Shown: one piece after another, positions 37,360 through 46,659 of the stretch
Layout of the letters: the number at the start of each line of letters is the position of its first letter
How positions within the stretch are numbered: the first letter of the stretch is position 1
Origin: G963704535 sp963704535
Lineage (GTDB): Bacteria > Chloroflexota > Chloroflexia > Chloroflexales > Roseiflexaceae
Length of the DNA stretch: 64,000 nt
Assembly: GCA_963704535.1 (NCBI GenBank)
Contig: OY969916.1
Span: forward strand, 62,001 to 126,000
Reading direction: 5' to 3'
Made by a program: the position numbers and the translations under genes
The notes under the pieces: model-generated
What the model was told of the DNA's origin: nothing
The model's database searches: none
What the model saw: only the letters and a program-made list of their open reading frames with translations

Positions 37360-38571
37360 ATGCCAACCGATGACTACCAGAAGCTCATCAGCGAGAGCAT
37401 CCTCGACAACGAAACCTTTGTGAGCGCTACCTTCAGCGGCCACCAACGCGGGCATATACCGCGTTGGAAAAAAGTGGTCATTCGCCCGGTGCTGATCAAG
37501 CAAGCCAGACACCTGCAATTTTCCTACTTTGACGACCAGAAAGATATCTCGAAGAACTACCTAGGTGATGATAGAGATCATCATCTCGACGAACTGCTCG
37601 CGGAGCCCTTTAGGAACTTCACTATCTTAACAAGTCACGAGCGGATTCAAATAAATCTTACCAAAAAAGGCAAACCGATCGTAAGTCGAACAGCTAACGA
37701 CGTATCGGTTGAGACCGCGCTCACCCATAATCGTCAAAAGAAGAAGATCCTTATTGAAGGAAAAGCGATTCCATACTTGCAAGTTGTTGGCATCATGACC
37801 GAAGATGGCCGCGTCAAAGCGCATATGCAACACAAGTTCAAACAAATTAACGAGTTTCTGCGCCTGCTCGCCGAAACCGAGAAGCTAGACACATTTGACC
37901 ACCTCCCGATCCAAGTGGTTGATTTTGGCTGTGGGAACGCCTACTTGACATGTGCAACCTATCATTACCTCACCGAACTTCTGGGCCTTCAAACCCAGAT
38001 GATCGGCGTCGATACCAAGGCCGATCTGCTGGAGAAGCACGCCCAGAATGTCCAGGAGCTAGGATGGACCGGATTAACATTTGAAGAGTCGCTCATTCGC
38101 GACTACCAGCCGGCTACTCCACCAGATATCGTCATTGCGCTCCACGCTTGCGATACCGCGACAGACGATGCGATTGCCCATGGCATCCGCGCAAACAGCA
38201 AGATCATCGTATGCGCCCCTTGCTGCCAGCATGATCTGCAAGTTCAATTGGAGAAGACGACAACTCCCGCACCCTTTGCCCCGATCATGAGCTGCGGACT
38301 GTTTCATGAGCGTATTGGCGATGTTCTGACCGACTCATTCCGCACGCTGATCCTCAAAATCATGGGCTACCATGTTGACATCATTCAGTTTGTTCCCGCA
38401 GAACATACGCCGAAGAACCTGATGATCCGGGCGGTGAAAGTGGCCAAGATCGGCAGTTCAAAGCATATCCGGGAGTATCTGGAAGTGAAGAACTACTGGA
38501 AGGTCCATCCATACTTACACCGAATCTTGGAAGCAGAAATCGATGCAGTAATTGCTCAGTACGCTTGCTGA
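37360..38571 (+). CDS. SAM-dependent methyltransferase (Methyltransf_32-like)
   Basis: A 403-residue protein. The Rossmann domain has motif I VVDFGCGNAYLTCATYHYL (about 186-204), MIGVDTKADLLEKH and the IVIALHACDTATDDAIAHGI and IIVCAPCCQHDL segments, typical of the GSTCD/Trm13-like methyltransferase group. The N-terminal 180 residues (HQRGHIPRWKKVVIRPVLIK and TKKGKPIVSR) look like a substrate-binding domain. Codon use is less GC-rich than the surroundings. Substrate unknown, possibly RNA. Confidence 0.8.
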   Translation: MPTDDYQKLISESILDNETFVSATFSGHQRGHIPRWKKVVIRPVLIKQARHLQFSYFDDQKDISKNYLGDDRDHHLDELLAEPFRNFTILTSHERIQINLTKKGKPIVSRTANDVSVETALTHNRQKKKILIEGKAIPYLQVVGIMTEDGRVKAHMQHKFKQINEFLRLLAETEKLDTFDHLPIQVVDFGCGNAYLTCATYHYLTELLGLQTQMIGVDTKADLLEKHAQNVQELGWTGLTFEESLIRDYQPATPPDIVIALHACDTATDDAIAHGIRANSKIIVCAPCCQHDLQVQLEKTTTPAPFAPIMSCGLFHERIGDVLTDSFRTLILKIMGYHVDIIQFVPAEHTPKNLMIRAVKVAKIGSSKHIREYLEVKNYWKVHPYLHRILEAEIDAVIAQYAC

Positions 38572-38585
38572 AGCGTTCCTCACGA

Positions 38586-38809
38586 TCAACCGTAAACTCC
38601 ATCTGTGGCGTGCTGTCGATCAGCATGGCGCGGAACCCCCTCCAGCCTCCAAAGCGATGTGCCTGGCAAAATTTCACTGCCAATCACTGCCCTCGGCAGC
38701 TCCTCGGGGAGACTCTCGTCGCGAATCTGCTGATAGAGGGTGACGGTGCGCCGCGACGGCTCGACATCGAGATCGTCGCGCAGTGCGACGGTGCATCGCT
38801 CAAAGCGGT
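38586..38809 (-). pseudogene. BTAD-type (SARP/LuxR-like) regulator fragment
   Basis: The minus strand encodes NRFERCTVALRDDLDVEPSR followed by RTVTLYQQIRDESL, which fits the last helices of the bacterial transcriptional activator (BTAD) domain. No other part of such a regulator is present. It starts at the TGA of the ABC exporter gene, so the piece is a relic joined to the end of that gene. The match is short but specific in pattern. Confidence 0.5.
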
Positions 38810-40735
38810 TCAACGATCCTTTTCGGTACGCCACAGTTCGCGCAGCTCGGTGCTGCTGGCGAGCAGGTCATCGAGACGCCCCTGCGCCTCGATGTGACCG
38901 GCTTTGAGGACGATGATCCAGTCGGCGCGCTGCAATGCGGCACGGCGATGGGACACCGCCAGGCAGGTGAAGGGGTGAAGGGGTGAAGGGATGAAAGGGC
39001 TGTCGGTTCTCGGTTGACCCTGCGGGTGGCCGTTCTCGGTTCTTGGAATTTGTTCTTTGTTCTTTGTTCTTTGTTCTTCTCTTCGTTCGCCGAGCCGTTC
39101 CCACAGCAGCCGCTCGGTTTCCACGTCGAGCGCGCTCGATAGGTCGTCGAACACCAGCAACTCGGGCTGGCGCACAAACATCCGCGCGGCGGCGGCGCGC
39201 TGCATCTGCCCACCGCTCAACCGTACCCCGCGCGGCCCAACCATGGTTTCCAACCCGTGGTCCAACTTCGGCACATCTCGGTCGAGCACGGCCTGATGGA
39301 GCGCTGCCCGAAGCCGTTCGCCGTCCGTAGTGCCCGCGCTCAGCCCCATCAGCAGGTTGTCGCGCAGGGTTTCGCTGAATAGCCGTGGCACCTGCGGTGT
39401 GTAGGCCACCTGTGGCGGCGCCATGAACGCTGCCAGGTCGTCGAGCCGCCTCTCGTTCCAGCGCACTTCGCCGGCCTGTGGCGGCAGCAACCCAAGCAGC
39501 GCCCGCAGCAAGGTGCTTTTGCCGCTGCCGATACGCCCGGTGATGATCACGAACTGCCCGCGCTCGATGCGCAGATCAACCCCCTCGACACCGCGATCAC
39601 TGCCGGGGTAGCGATAGGTCAGCCCCGTGACCCTGAGTGTTCGGAGCGCCAACTGATCATTCTTGGCGGGCGCAGCGATCGCCGGTAGCGCGCCATGCAT
39701 CCGCACGTCGCTGTCGTGCTGCGCCAGCAGCGTGGAAGGCGTGCCTTGCAATAGTTCGACGGCGCGCCGCAACGAAACACCTACCTGCTGGTAGCGCGTC
39801 ACGTAGCCGCCGACCATGCCCATCACGAACGCCATCCAGCCCAGGTACGAGGCGAACAGTGCAAAATCGCCAACAGTGAACTGGTCCGACTGCAACGACT
39901 GGGCTGCCAGGATCAGCAATACTCCGGTGGCAATGTTCGCCGCGCCAAACGAAAACGCCTCGATCAGATTGGTCAGCAATTTGTCGCGCAATGCCGCCGC
40001 CCGCCGGATCTCGTTAACACGTTGCAGGTGCGCCACCACGTGCGTTTCCGCCCCCGCGACCTTGACCGCCTGCACCGCGCCGAACAACTCGCCGAGCAGC
40101 CCAGTGACCTGCCCGATCGACTCCTGGTTGGCCTTGCGGTAGCGCCGGATGCGGTTGTTCAGCAGGTTGACGAAGGCCAGGATGACGACCAAGGGCAGAA
40201 AGCCAAACAGCGTGATGCGTAGATCGATCCGCGCCAGCGTGACAAACGCGATCCCAAATGCCAATACCTGCCCAATCGGGTCTGCCGTCCAGACCAGAAA
40301 TACGCTGATATGCGCCATGTCATCGCGCAGTCGGCTGACCGCCTCGCCCGGCGACGAGTCTGGCGGCAGTGCGTTTGCACCAGGTCGCCCCAGAATGCTG
40401 CGGAGCAGATTGTGCCGCATCAGCGTGTCGGCCACCAACATAGCCGCTTTTTCGCCAAGTGGGTAGGCGAGCGCCGTGGCCGAGCGGGCGACCGCCACGC
40501 CGATCAGCACCCCCGCGACCGCCCAGATCGTCGCGCGGGCGTCGTTGGCAAGCAGCGTGCGGTTCGAAAGCTGGTCGAAGATCTGTCGGATGAAGATCCC
40601 CGGCAACAGCGGCCACAGATAGAAGCTGATGATGCCCACTGCACTGAGGAGGTAGAGCCCTGGTCTAAACGCGATCAAGCGCGCGACGTACCACCAGGAC
40701 GATCGGATCGTGGCCCCTTGAGATGGTGCGTGCAT
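38810..40735 (-). CDS. ABC exporter subunit (TM domain-ATPase) with internal insertion
   Basis: A 641-residue half-transporter: six TM helices (about 20-330) and an ATPase domain with VIITGRIGSGKSTLLRAL (Walker A), LSGGQMQRAAAARM and LLVFDDLSSALDVETERLL (Walker B and D-loop). Between the D-loop and the H-loop segment CLAVSHRR about 40 residues (roughly 38967-39085) are inserted. The DNA there consists of GGTGAAGG and TTTGTTC simple repeats identical in type to intergenic repeats. The frame is kept, but the H-loop is displaced, which may impair ATPase function. It is the second gene of the exporter pair. Confidence 0.88.
   Translation of the reverse strand: MHAPSQGATIRSSWWYVARLIAFRPGLYLLSAVGIISFYLWPLLPGIFIRQIFDQLSNRTLLANDARATIWAVAGVLIGVAVARSATALAYPLGEKAAMLVADTLMRHNLLRSILGRPGANALPPDSSPGEAVSRLRDDMAHISVFLVWTADPIGQVLAFGIAFVTLARIDLRITLFGFLPLVVILAFVNLLNNRIRRYRKANQESIGQVTGLLGELFGAVQAVKVAGAETHVVAHLQRVNEIRRAAALRDKLLTNLIEAFSFGAANIATGVLLILAAQSLQSDQFTVGDFALFASYLGWMAFVMGMVGGYVTRYQQVGVSLRRAVELLQGTPSTLLAQHDSDVRMHGALPAIAAPAKNDQLALRTLRVTGLTYRYPGSDRGVEGVDLRIERGQFVIITGRIGSGKSTLLRALLGLLPPQAGEVRWNERRLDDLAAFMAPPQVAYTPQVPRLFSETLRDNLLMGLSAGTTDGERLRAALHQAVLDRDVPKLDHGLETMVGPRGVRLSGGQMQRAAAARMFVRQPELLVFDDLSSALDVETERLLWERLGERREEQRTKNKEQIPRTENGHPQGQPRTDSPFIPSPLHPFTCLAVSHRRAALQRADWIIVLKAGHIEAQGRLDDLLASSTELRELWRTEKDR
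38967..39085. repeat. intergenic-type simple repeats inserted within a coding region
   Basis: GGTGAAGGGGTGAAGGGGTG runs (about 38967-38998), CGGTTCTCGGTT and a TTTGTTCTTTGTTC array (about 39050-39077) lie in frame inside the ABC exporter ATPase. The same units occur between genes at 17615-17667 and 40754-40963. Confidence 0.75.
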
Positions 40736-40753
40736 ACAGGTTCCCTAATCCTT

Positions 40754-40963
40754 GTAGAGAACAAAGAACAAAGAGCAAAGAACAAATACCCTGAACGCAG
40801 CTCAATCGTGCTGAACTTTGTTCTGTGTTCTCTGTTCTCCGTGTTAGGCCAGCGCATCGTAGAGAACAAAGAGCAAAGAACAAATACCCTGAACGCAGCT
40901 CAATCGTGCCGAACTTTGTTCTCTGTTCTCTGTTCTTTGTTCTCCTTGTTAGGCCAGCGCGTC
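40754..40963. repeat. 105-bp tandem duplication with hairpin arms
   Basis: Unit 1 (40754-40858) and unit 2 (40859-40963) share GTAGAGAACAAAG, ATACCCTGAACGCAGCTC and TTAGGCCAGCGC with few differences. In each, AACAAAG units on the left are complementary to TTTGTTC/TCTGTTC units on the right. Unit 2 includes the last five codons and stop of the 40949-42697 gene, so unit 1 carries a ghost of that gene end. Confidence 0.8.
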
Positions 40964-42697
40964 TTCCATGCCGAGGCGCAGGAGCTGTGCAAAGCGTGAG
41001 TTGGGGTCGCGCACGAGTTTGGCGCGTAGACCGCGCTCGCGCACCCGCCCATCCTCCAAGATCATAATGTGATCGACGCGCTCAAGCGTGCCAAGGCGGT
41101 GGGCAATGATGATCGCGGTGCGCCCGTGCAGCAGCCGCGCGAGGGCCTGTTCAAGCTGCCGCTCCGTGGCCGGGTCGAGCCGCGACGAGGCTTCATCGAG
41201 GATGATCAGCCCAGGGTCGCGCAGAAAGGCGCGTGCAAAGGCCAGCAACTGCGCCTGGCCCGCCGATAGCCCGGTGCCGCCCGAGGCCAGCAGCGTGTCG
41301 AGGCCGTCGGGAAGCGCCCGCACCCAATCACCCATGCCTAACGTGTCGAGTGCCGCCATGACCTGCGTATCAGGGATGGTTGCGTCGAAAAAGGTCAGGT
41401 TATCGCGCACCGTCGCGCTGAACAACTGAATATCCTGGGTGACAATTGCGACCCGCGCCCGCAGATCAGCGTTCGGCACACGGCGCAGATCAACGCCGCC
41501 CAGCCGCACCGTGCCAACTGCCGGATCGTACAAGCGCAGCAGCAGTCGCGTCAGCGTGGTTTTGCCGCTACCTGTGCGCCCCAGTAGCCCAAGCACGGTG
41601 CCTGCCGGCACCAGCGCTGACACCTCGCGCAACACAAGTTCATCGTCGGGGTAGGCGAAGCTCACCGCGTCCAGCTCAACCGACAACGGCCCATCCGGGA
41701 GCAGCGCGCCCCGTTTTGCATCAACGATCTGCGGTTCGGTGGCGAAGAGTTGCTGCACCCGCTCGATGCTAGCCGTCGCCTGCTGCAAGTCGTCGAGCTG
41801 ACGCATCAATTCCTCAACCGGGTGGTTGAGCATGGTGGTATACGCGAAGATCAGATACACCTGGCCGATCGTGAGGATGCCGTCGAGCGCGAGGAACGCA
41901 CCAACTGTCAGCGATATGATGGCGCCAATTGTGATCGCCGTGTTCAACGAGCGCCAGCTTATCACGCCGAGCAGCGCCCGCATGACACTGGTGCGGAACA
42001 GCACCCGCGAGCGCTCGATATGGCGGCGCAGCACATAGGCGACTGCTCCATTCGCGCGGATGTCTTCGGTGCCCGACAAACGTTCTTCCAGCAGACCGAA
42101 CAACTCGGCGCTCGCCTGGCGCTCCTTGACGCTGTACATTGCCAATCGCCCGGTCAGCAAGCGAGCGCAAACCACTGCGACAGCCACACTCACGGCGCTC
42201 GGCAGCCCGACACGCCAATCGATCAGGAATAGCAGCACAACCACGCCGACCAGCAGCAGACCGTTGAGGATGACCTGAACAACGAACCGCGACAGGAAGT
42301 TTTCCAGCTTGCTCACATCGCCGTCTACGCGCTCAATTATCTCGCCGGGCGTGCGGGCATTATGAAAACCCATGTCGAGCTTCAAACAATGCATTGTGAG
42401 GTCGGCACGAATGCGATTTGTAGTGATCATGCCGACGTTTTGCGCCACATATTGCCAGCCCACCAACGTCCAGTTCTGGCCGATCGCCACAGCGAGGTAG
42501 GCCACGCCGATCCACAATAAAGTGTGCAGTGTACCGCCACCAGTGGCGCTATCAATAAACGTTTGCACCACGCGCGGCAGGCCAAGCTGCAACGCAAGAT
42601 CGATGAGCATCAGCATTGCCAGGATGGCCATGGGTGTGCGTTGCGGCGCGAGGTAGGTTCCAAGAAAGCGGCGGTACCGCACAGACAGCGTCTGCAT
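40949..42697 (-). CDS. ABC exporter subunit (TM domain-ATPase)
   Basis: A 582-residue half-transporter of the heterodimeric exporter type. Six TM helices span about 25-300. The ATPase has VLGLLGRTGSGKTTLTRLLL (Walker A), GLSAGQAQLLAFARAFL (signature with A for G) and LIILDEASSRLDPATERQLE (Walker B, catalytic Glu kept). In the partner at 38810-40735 Walker B ends in DD instead of DE, so that site is degenerate, as in many heterodimeric exporters. AAAGAAG precedes ATG 42697. The substrate is unknown (drugs, lipids or peptides). Confidence 0.92.
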   Translation of the reverse strand: MQTLSVRYRRFLGTYLAPQRTPMAILAMLMLIDLALQLGLPRVVQTFIDSATGGGTLHTLLWIGVAYLAVAIGQNWTLVGWQYVAQNVGMITTNRIRADLTMHCLKLDMGFHNARTPGEIIERVDGDVSKLENFLSRFVVQVILNGLLLVGVVVLLFLIDWRVGLPSAVSVAVAVVCARLLTGRLAMYSVKERQASAELFGLLEERLSGTEDIRANGAVAYVLRRHIERSRVLFRTSVMRALLGVISWRSLNTAITIGAIISLTVGAFLALDGILTIGQVYLIFAYTTMLNHPVEELMRQLDDLQQATASIERVQQLFATEPQIVDAKRGALLPDGPLSVELDAVSFAYPDDELVLREVSALVPAGTVLGLLGRTGSGKTTLTRLLLRLYDPAVGTVRLGGVDLRRVPNADLRARVAIVTQDIQLFSATVRDNLTFFDATIPDTQVMAALDTLGMGDWVRALPDGLDTLLASGGTGLSAGQAQLLAFARAFLRDPGLIILDEASSRLDPATERQLEQALARLLHGRTAIIIAHRLGTLERVDHIMILEDGRVRERGLRAKLVRDPNSRFAQLLRLGMEDALA

Positions 42698-43160
42698 AGT
42701 TCTTCTTTCAGCGCGACAGCACGCCAGGAGTGAGTGTACACAAACCTCTGGAGCGTAGCATATGTCTGCGGCAGAATCAATCGGTCGTTTGGCGGTTGCC
42801 CCGTTCGCACAGCCTCCACCATTGCCCGGTGCCGGATCGAGGCCCTTATTGGCTTCTTACAATACCAATGGTATTGGATCTCCACTAACCCTTACATTGT
42901 CAGGTAAATTACGCATAACCCGTGCGTAGTTTCCCCGCTACTTGCTCCGGCACTGCGTTGCTAAACTGGCAGCAACGTCTTCCATTTGCTCATGAGATTA
43001 AGTGTTAGTTCCTCAGAGCGGCGCATGAGCGGCGCATGTATACTCGTGTCGCCTTCTCGACGATTGTCCCGCTCCGTACTGCAACTCGGCAGGCAGGCGA
43101 CGCTCGTTGTTTAGGTGCGCGCGATAGTGTGGCCGCAGCGCTATGTAAGGCAGAACCGCA
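42698..43160. other. 463-bp intergenic region between ABC exporter and eCIS genes
   Basis: No gene or RNA is recognised; frames on both strands look like shadows. CAATACC (42860-42866) and GGTATTG (42870-42876) form a small palindrome in an AT-richer stretch and may be an operator. The two flanking transcripts diverge from here, so promoters of the exporter and possibly of the injection system are expected. Confidence 0.4.
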
Positions 43161-43436
43161 ATGGATACAGACTTGATTGGTAAGTATATCGCGCTTGTAG
43201 TGCGATTGCAGGCCGATGCAGGCGGTAAATGGTTTATCCATGTCGATGGAACAGCGCAGCCCTTTGTGATGCCACTGCTGCCGTTGACGCTGGCGGTACG
43301 CTTGTGGCGCATCAGGGAGACGGGGGTGCTGCGTGGGATCATCAGGCTTCACGGCGACGATCGCTCGGCGCCGATCCACTGCAACGCCCAGCTTGAGGAA
43401 CTGGTGCGGGCCTGGTTGTTCAGAAGCGGAACCTGA
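43161..43436 (+). CDS. small hypothetical protein upstream of the eCIS locus
   Basis: A 91-residue protein without signal peptide or TM segment. It contains GGKWFIHVDGTAQPFVMPLL, LTLAVRLWRIRETGVLRGII and QLEELVRAWLF. This alternation of strands and short turns suggests a small compact beta domain ending in a helix. AAGG lies upstream. It is 23 bp from the coiled-coil gene and on the same strand as the injection-system genes, so it may belong to that operon. Function not known. Confidence 0.6.
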   Translation: MDTDLIGKYIALVVRLQADAGGKWFIHVDGTAQPFVMPLLPLTLAVRLWRIRETGVLRGIIRLHGDDRSAPIHCNAQLEELVRAWLFRSGT

Positions 43437-43459
43437 AGGCTGCAATCAGGAGAGGGCGT

Positions 43460-44332
43460 ATGCAAACGATCGAAGAACAGGTCAAAAAGCTTCAAGAAGA
43501 GAACTTGCAACTTGAGCAGCAGATCACGGCGTCCACGAAACAGTTGCAGGATTGGCAGAATCGACGCAAGGACTTAAAGGCCAGGTTGACACCTCTGGAA
43601 CAGTTAAGCACCGAGATCACCACGAGCCAGTCGGCCCTCGGCAAGCAGCGGGATGGCGCCAAGCCGATCATTGCTGATGCAAAAAAGGCTCACGGCGAGT
43701 TGCTCGGTCGAATCAACGCCGAGCTTCCGAAGGCCAGCGCAGCCGAGATCGAAGCTGGCGTCAAGAAGGTCGACCAGGAGATTACCGACGCCCAGTATGT
43801 GGTGAGCACTCTGGGATCTCAGATCGGCCAGGCCGAGCAAGCGCTTGCGGAGGCCCAGAATCGTCTGAAGGCGGCCGAGGTAGCCTCCGAGGCGGCGCGC
43901 ACGCAACTGCGCCAGCTCTCGAAGCCAGCCCAGGCGGCCCAGGAACGTGTCATAAAGCTGAAAGCCGATGCGCAGGCAGCCGTCGAGGCCGGACAAACCC
44001 GCAAAGCCTATTATCTCACCCTCGAACTTGGGAAGGCGCTCGACATGCTGGAACAACTCCTCGATCCCCAGAAGGCTGCTGCCCTGTCCAAAGAGGTAAA
44101 TGATAGCCGAGCTGCACATATCGCGGTGCAGCAGGAGGTTGATGAAAAGACCACCGCCCTCAACAAGCTCAAGGAGGAGCTGCCCAACAAGCAGCGCGAA
44201 CTTAAGAACAAAGAGCAGCAGCGTGAGGAGCAGATCAAACCGTTGCTCACTGCCGCTCCCGCCGCGGCGGGCGGGTTGCAGCGTGAGGTGGCTGCCAAAC
44301 CAAACGCTCAACTGCCCGACGAGGCCACGTGA
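43460..44332 (+). CDS. coiled-coil protein adjacent to the sheath gene
   Basis: A 290-residue protein of mostly long helices: QVKKLQEENLQLEQQITAST at the start and KTTALNKLKEELPNKQRELK near the end. A non-coiled middle (about 165-215) has KAYYLTLELGKALDMLEQLL. The tail is Ala/Pro-rich. It is 94 bp before the sheath gene. It could be a structural or assembly factor of the injection system (tape-measure proteins are usually longer), but this is only positional. Confidence 0.6.
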   Translation: MQTIEEQVKKLQEENLQLEQQITASTKQLQDWQNRRKDLKARLTPLEQLSTEITTSQSALGKQRDGAKPIIADAKKAHGELLGRINAELPKASAAEIEAGVKKVDQEITDAQYVVSTLGSQIGQAEQALAEAQNRLKAAEVASEAARTQLRQLSKPAQAAQERVIKLKADAQAAVEAGQTRKAYYLTLELGKALDMLEQLLDPQKAAALSKEVNDSRAAHIAVQQEVDEKTTALNKLKEELPNKQRELKNKEQQREEQIKPLLTAAPAAAGGLQREVAAKPNAQLPDEAT

Positions 44333-44426
44333 TCAGCGCCGGCCTCTGTGTCGTGCAGGCGCTGCATAGCGATGCGAACCTCTGGGCGAGGCCCGCCAGG
44401 CCTTACAGTGAAGGGAGCACAATCCA

Positions 44427-46104
44427 ATGCCAGTGACACCGACGTACCCAGGAGTGTACATCGAAGAGATCCCGAGTGGCGTACGGACGATCACCGGGGT
44501 TGCGACGTCGATCACGGCGTTCATCGGCCGCGCCCCGCGCGGGCCAACCAACGAGCCGACCACAATCTTCAACTTCGGCGATTTCGAGCGTATGTTCGGC
44601 GGGTTGCAGGTCGACTACTCGTTGAGCTACTCTGTGCGTGGCTTCTACCTCAACGGCGGCGGTCAGGCGATCATCGTGCGGCTCTACAACGGCCCGGACG
44701 ATGGCGATGGCGTCGCGACCTTCGAGGCTGGGGAATTGAAGCTGCGTGCGGCTAATCCTGGCACCTGGGGTAATGAGGTGAGCGTCAAGATCGATTATGA
44801 CGGCATCGACGACGAGGTTGTCGCACGCTACGACCTGCCCGCTGACGTAACCAAAGACCACTTCTTCAACCTGACGGTGGTCGAAGATCCGCCAGGAGGC
44901 CCTCGCGAGCGTATCCGCAATGTTTCGCTGCACCCGGCAGCCGGGCCGCGCCGCATCGACCGCGCGCTGGAAAAAGAGTTGGGCCTGGTGCGCGCGCGCA
45001 CGGCAGATCTCCCCGACGCCGCAGGCGCCGGGCGACCGGATGCGACTGCGGCTGACGCCGACCCGACCAACCGCAAGAACTTCGAAACTCCCGAGGCTGC
45101 GGCGAAAGTCGTTATGTTCGAGAACGGCACCGACGGCGACAATCTCGCGCTTGCCGATTATCAGCGCGCGCTCGACGAGAACGACGAGCCGATCCCCAAG
45201 ACCGGCATTCGCGCGCTCGAGAATGCCGATCTGTTCAACCTGCTCTGCATTCCGCCCGACAAGCGTGCTGGGGACGAAACCACTGCCGATGCCGAGCTAC
45301 AGGCAAGCGTGTATCAGGAAGCGTTGCCCTACTGTGTCGAACGCCGCGCGGTACTGATCGTCGATCCCCCGCTCGCCTGGGGCGCCCGAAAGGAAACCGC
45401 CACTGCCGAGGCCAAGAAAGGGCTGGCCACACTGGGGCTGTCCGGCACCTTCGCGCGCAACGCCGCGATCTACTTTCCACGCGTGATCCAGGCCGACTCG
45501 CTGCGCGAGGGCCAGCCCGATACCTTTGCACCCAGCGGGATCATTGCCGGAATATATACCCGCACCGACCGTGAGCGCGGGGTCTGGAAGGCACCGGCTG
45601 GCCTCGACGCGGCCCTCAACGGTATCCAGGGGCTGCAAGTCAGTCTCACAGACGACGAGAATGGCGTGCTGAATCCGGTGGGCATCAATTGCCTGCGCTC
45701 CTTCCCGATTAACGGGCGCGTGGTCTGGGGCGCGCGCACGCTGCGCGGCGCCGACCAACTCGCCGACGAGTATAAGTATGTCCCAGTGCGGCGAACGGCG
45801 CTGTTCATCGAGGAGAGCCTCTATCGTGGGACTGCAGTGGGTGGTTTTTGAGCCGAATGACGAGCCGCTGTGGGCGCAGATCCGCCTGAACATCGGCGCG
45901 TTTATGCAGGGGCTGTTCCGGCAAGGCGCCTTCCAGGGGCGCACACCGCGCGAGGCCTATCTGGTCAAGTGCGATAAAGAGACCACCACCCAGAATGATA
46001 TCAACCTGGGTATCGTCAACATCGTCGTCGGCTTCGCGCCGCTTAAGCCTGCCGAGTTCGTGATTATCAAGATTAAGCAATTGGCCGGCCAGATCGAGGT
46101 CTGA
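44427..46104 (+). pseudogene. contractile tail sheath protein, frameshifted
   Basis: The main frame (44427-45851) opens MPVTPTYPGVYIEEIPSGVR and contains ITAFIGRAPRGPTNEPTTI, IIVRLYNGP and the C-terminal KYVPVRRTALFIEESLYRGT, typical of phage/eCIS sheaths. It then loses frame; QWVVFEPNDEPLWAQIRLNI and TREAYLVKCDKETTTQNDIN-like sequence continue to 46104. One extra base at about 45831-45834 (GGGACTGCAGTGG) accounts for it. Restored length is about 558 residues. The sheath powers contraction, so a true frameshift would disable the particle; sequence error should be excluded. No second sheath gene is seen. Confidence 0.9.
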
Positions 46105-46114
46105 GGAGGACAGT

Positions 46115-46642
46115 ATGGCCCAGTTTAGCGTCAACGCTTCACGCTTCGATCCATACAAGAACTTCAAGTTTCGCGTCAAATGGGATGGACGCTACGTCGC
46201 TGGCGTCAGCAAGGTCGGCGCGCTCAAGCGCACCACCGAGGTGGTCAAACACCGCGAGGGGGGCGACCCGAGCAGCAGCCGCAAGTCGCCCGGCCGGACC
46301 GAGTATGAGGCGATCTCGCTGGAGCGCGGCGTTACCCACGACACCGAGTTCGAGAAGTGGGCCAACAAGGTCTGGAACTTCGGTTCCGGCCTGGGCAGCG
46401 AGGTCTCGCTGAAAGACTTTCGCAAAGACCTGATCATCGAGGTCTATAACGAGGCCGGCCAGTTGGCGATTTCCTACAAAATCTTTCGCTGCTGGGTGTC
46501 GGAATATCAGGCGATGCCCGATCTGGATGCGAACGCCAACGCCATCGCGATTCAGACGATCAAGCTTGAGAACGAGGGTTGGGAGCGCGATTACGAGGTT
46601 CCCGAGCCGTCCGAGGAGACGTTCACGGAGCCGGCCGCATGA
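46115..46642 (+). CDS. contractile injection tail tube protein (gp19-like)
   Basis: A 175-residue inner-tube protein. FDPYKNFKFRVKWDGRYVAG with KVGALKRTTEVVKHREGGDP and the RGVTHDTEFEKWANKVWNFG segment follow the T4 gp19/Hcp-like tube pattern used by eCIS. GGAGG precedes the ATG. It is 11 bp after the sheath gene and would assemble as stacked hexamers within the sheath. The acidic tail (EPSEETFTEPAA) is slightly longer than usual. Confidence 0.9.
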   Translation: MAQFSVNASRFDPYKNFKFRVKWDGRYVAGVSKVGALKRTTEVVKHREGGDPSSSRKSPGRTEYEAISLERGVTHDTEFEKWANKVWNFGSGLGSEVSLKDFRKDLIIEVYNEAGQLAISYKIFRCWVSEYQAMPDLDANANAIAIQTIKLENEGWERDYEVPEPSEETFTEPAA

Positions 46643-46659
46643 TGAACTGGTGAACGTGC

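Noticed and set aside
43005..43445. 146-residue frame on the minus strand
   Set aside because: It is antisense to the 91-residue gene at 43161-43436, with low-complexity composition and no ribosome site; treated as a shadow.
45826..45840. Programmed frameshift in the sheath gene
   Set aside because: No X-XXY-YYZ slippery sequence or downstream structure was evident at the site.
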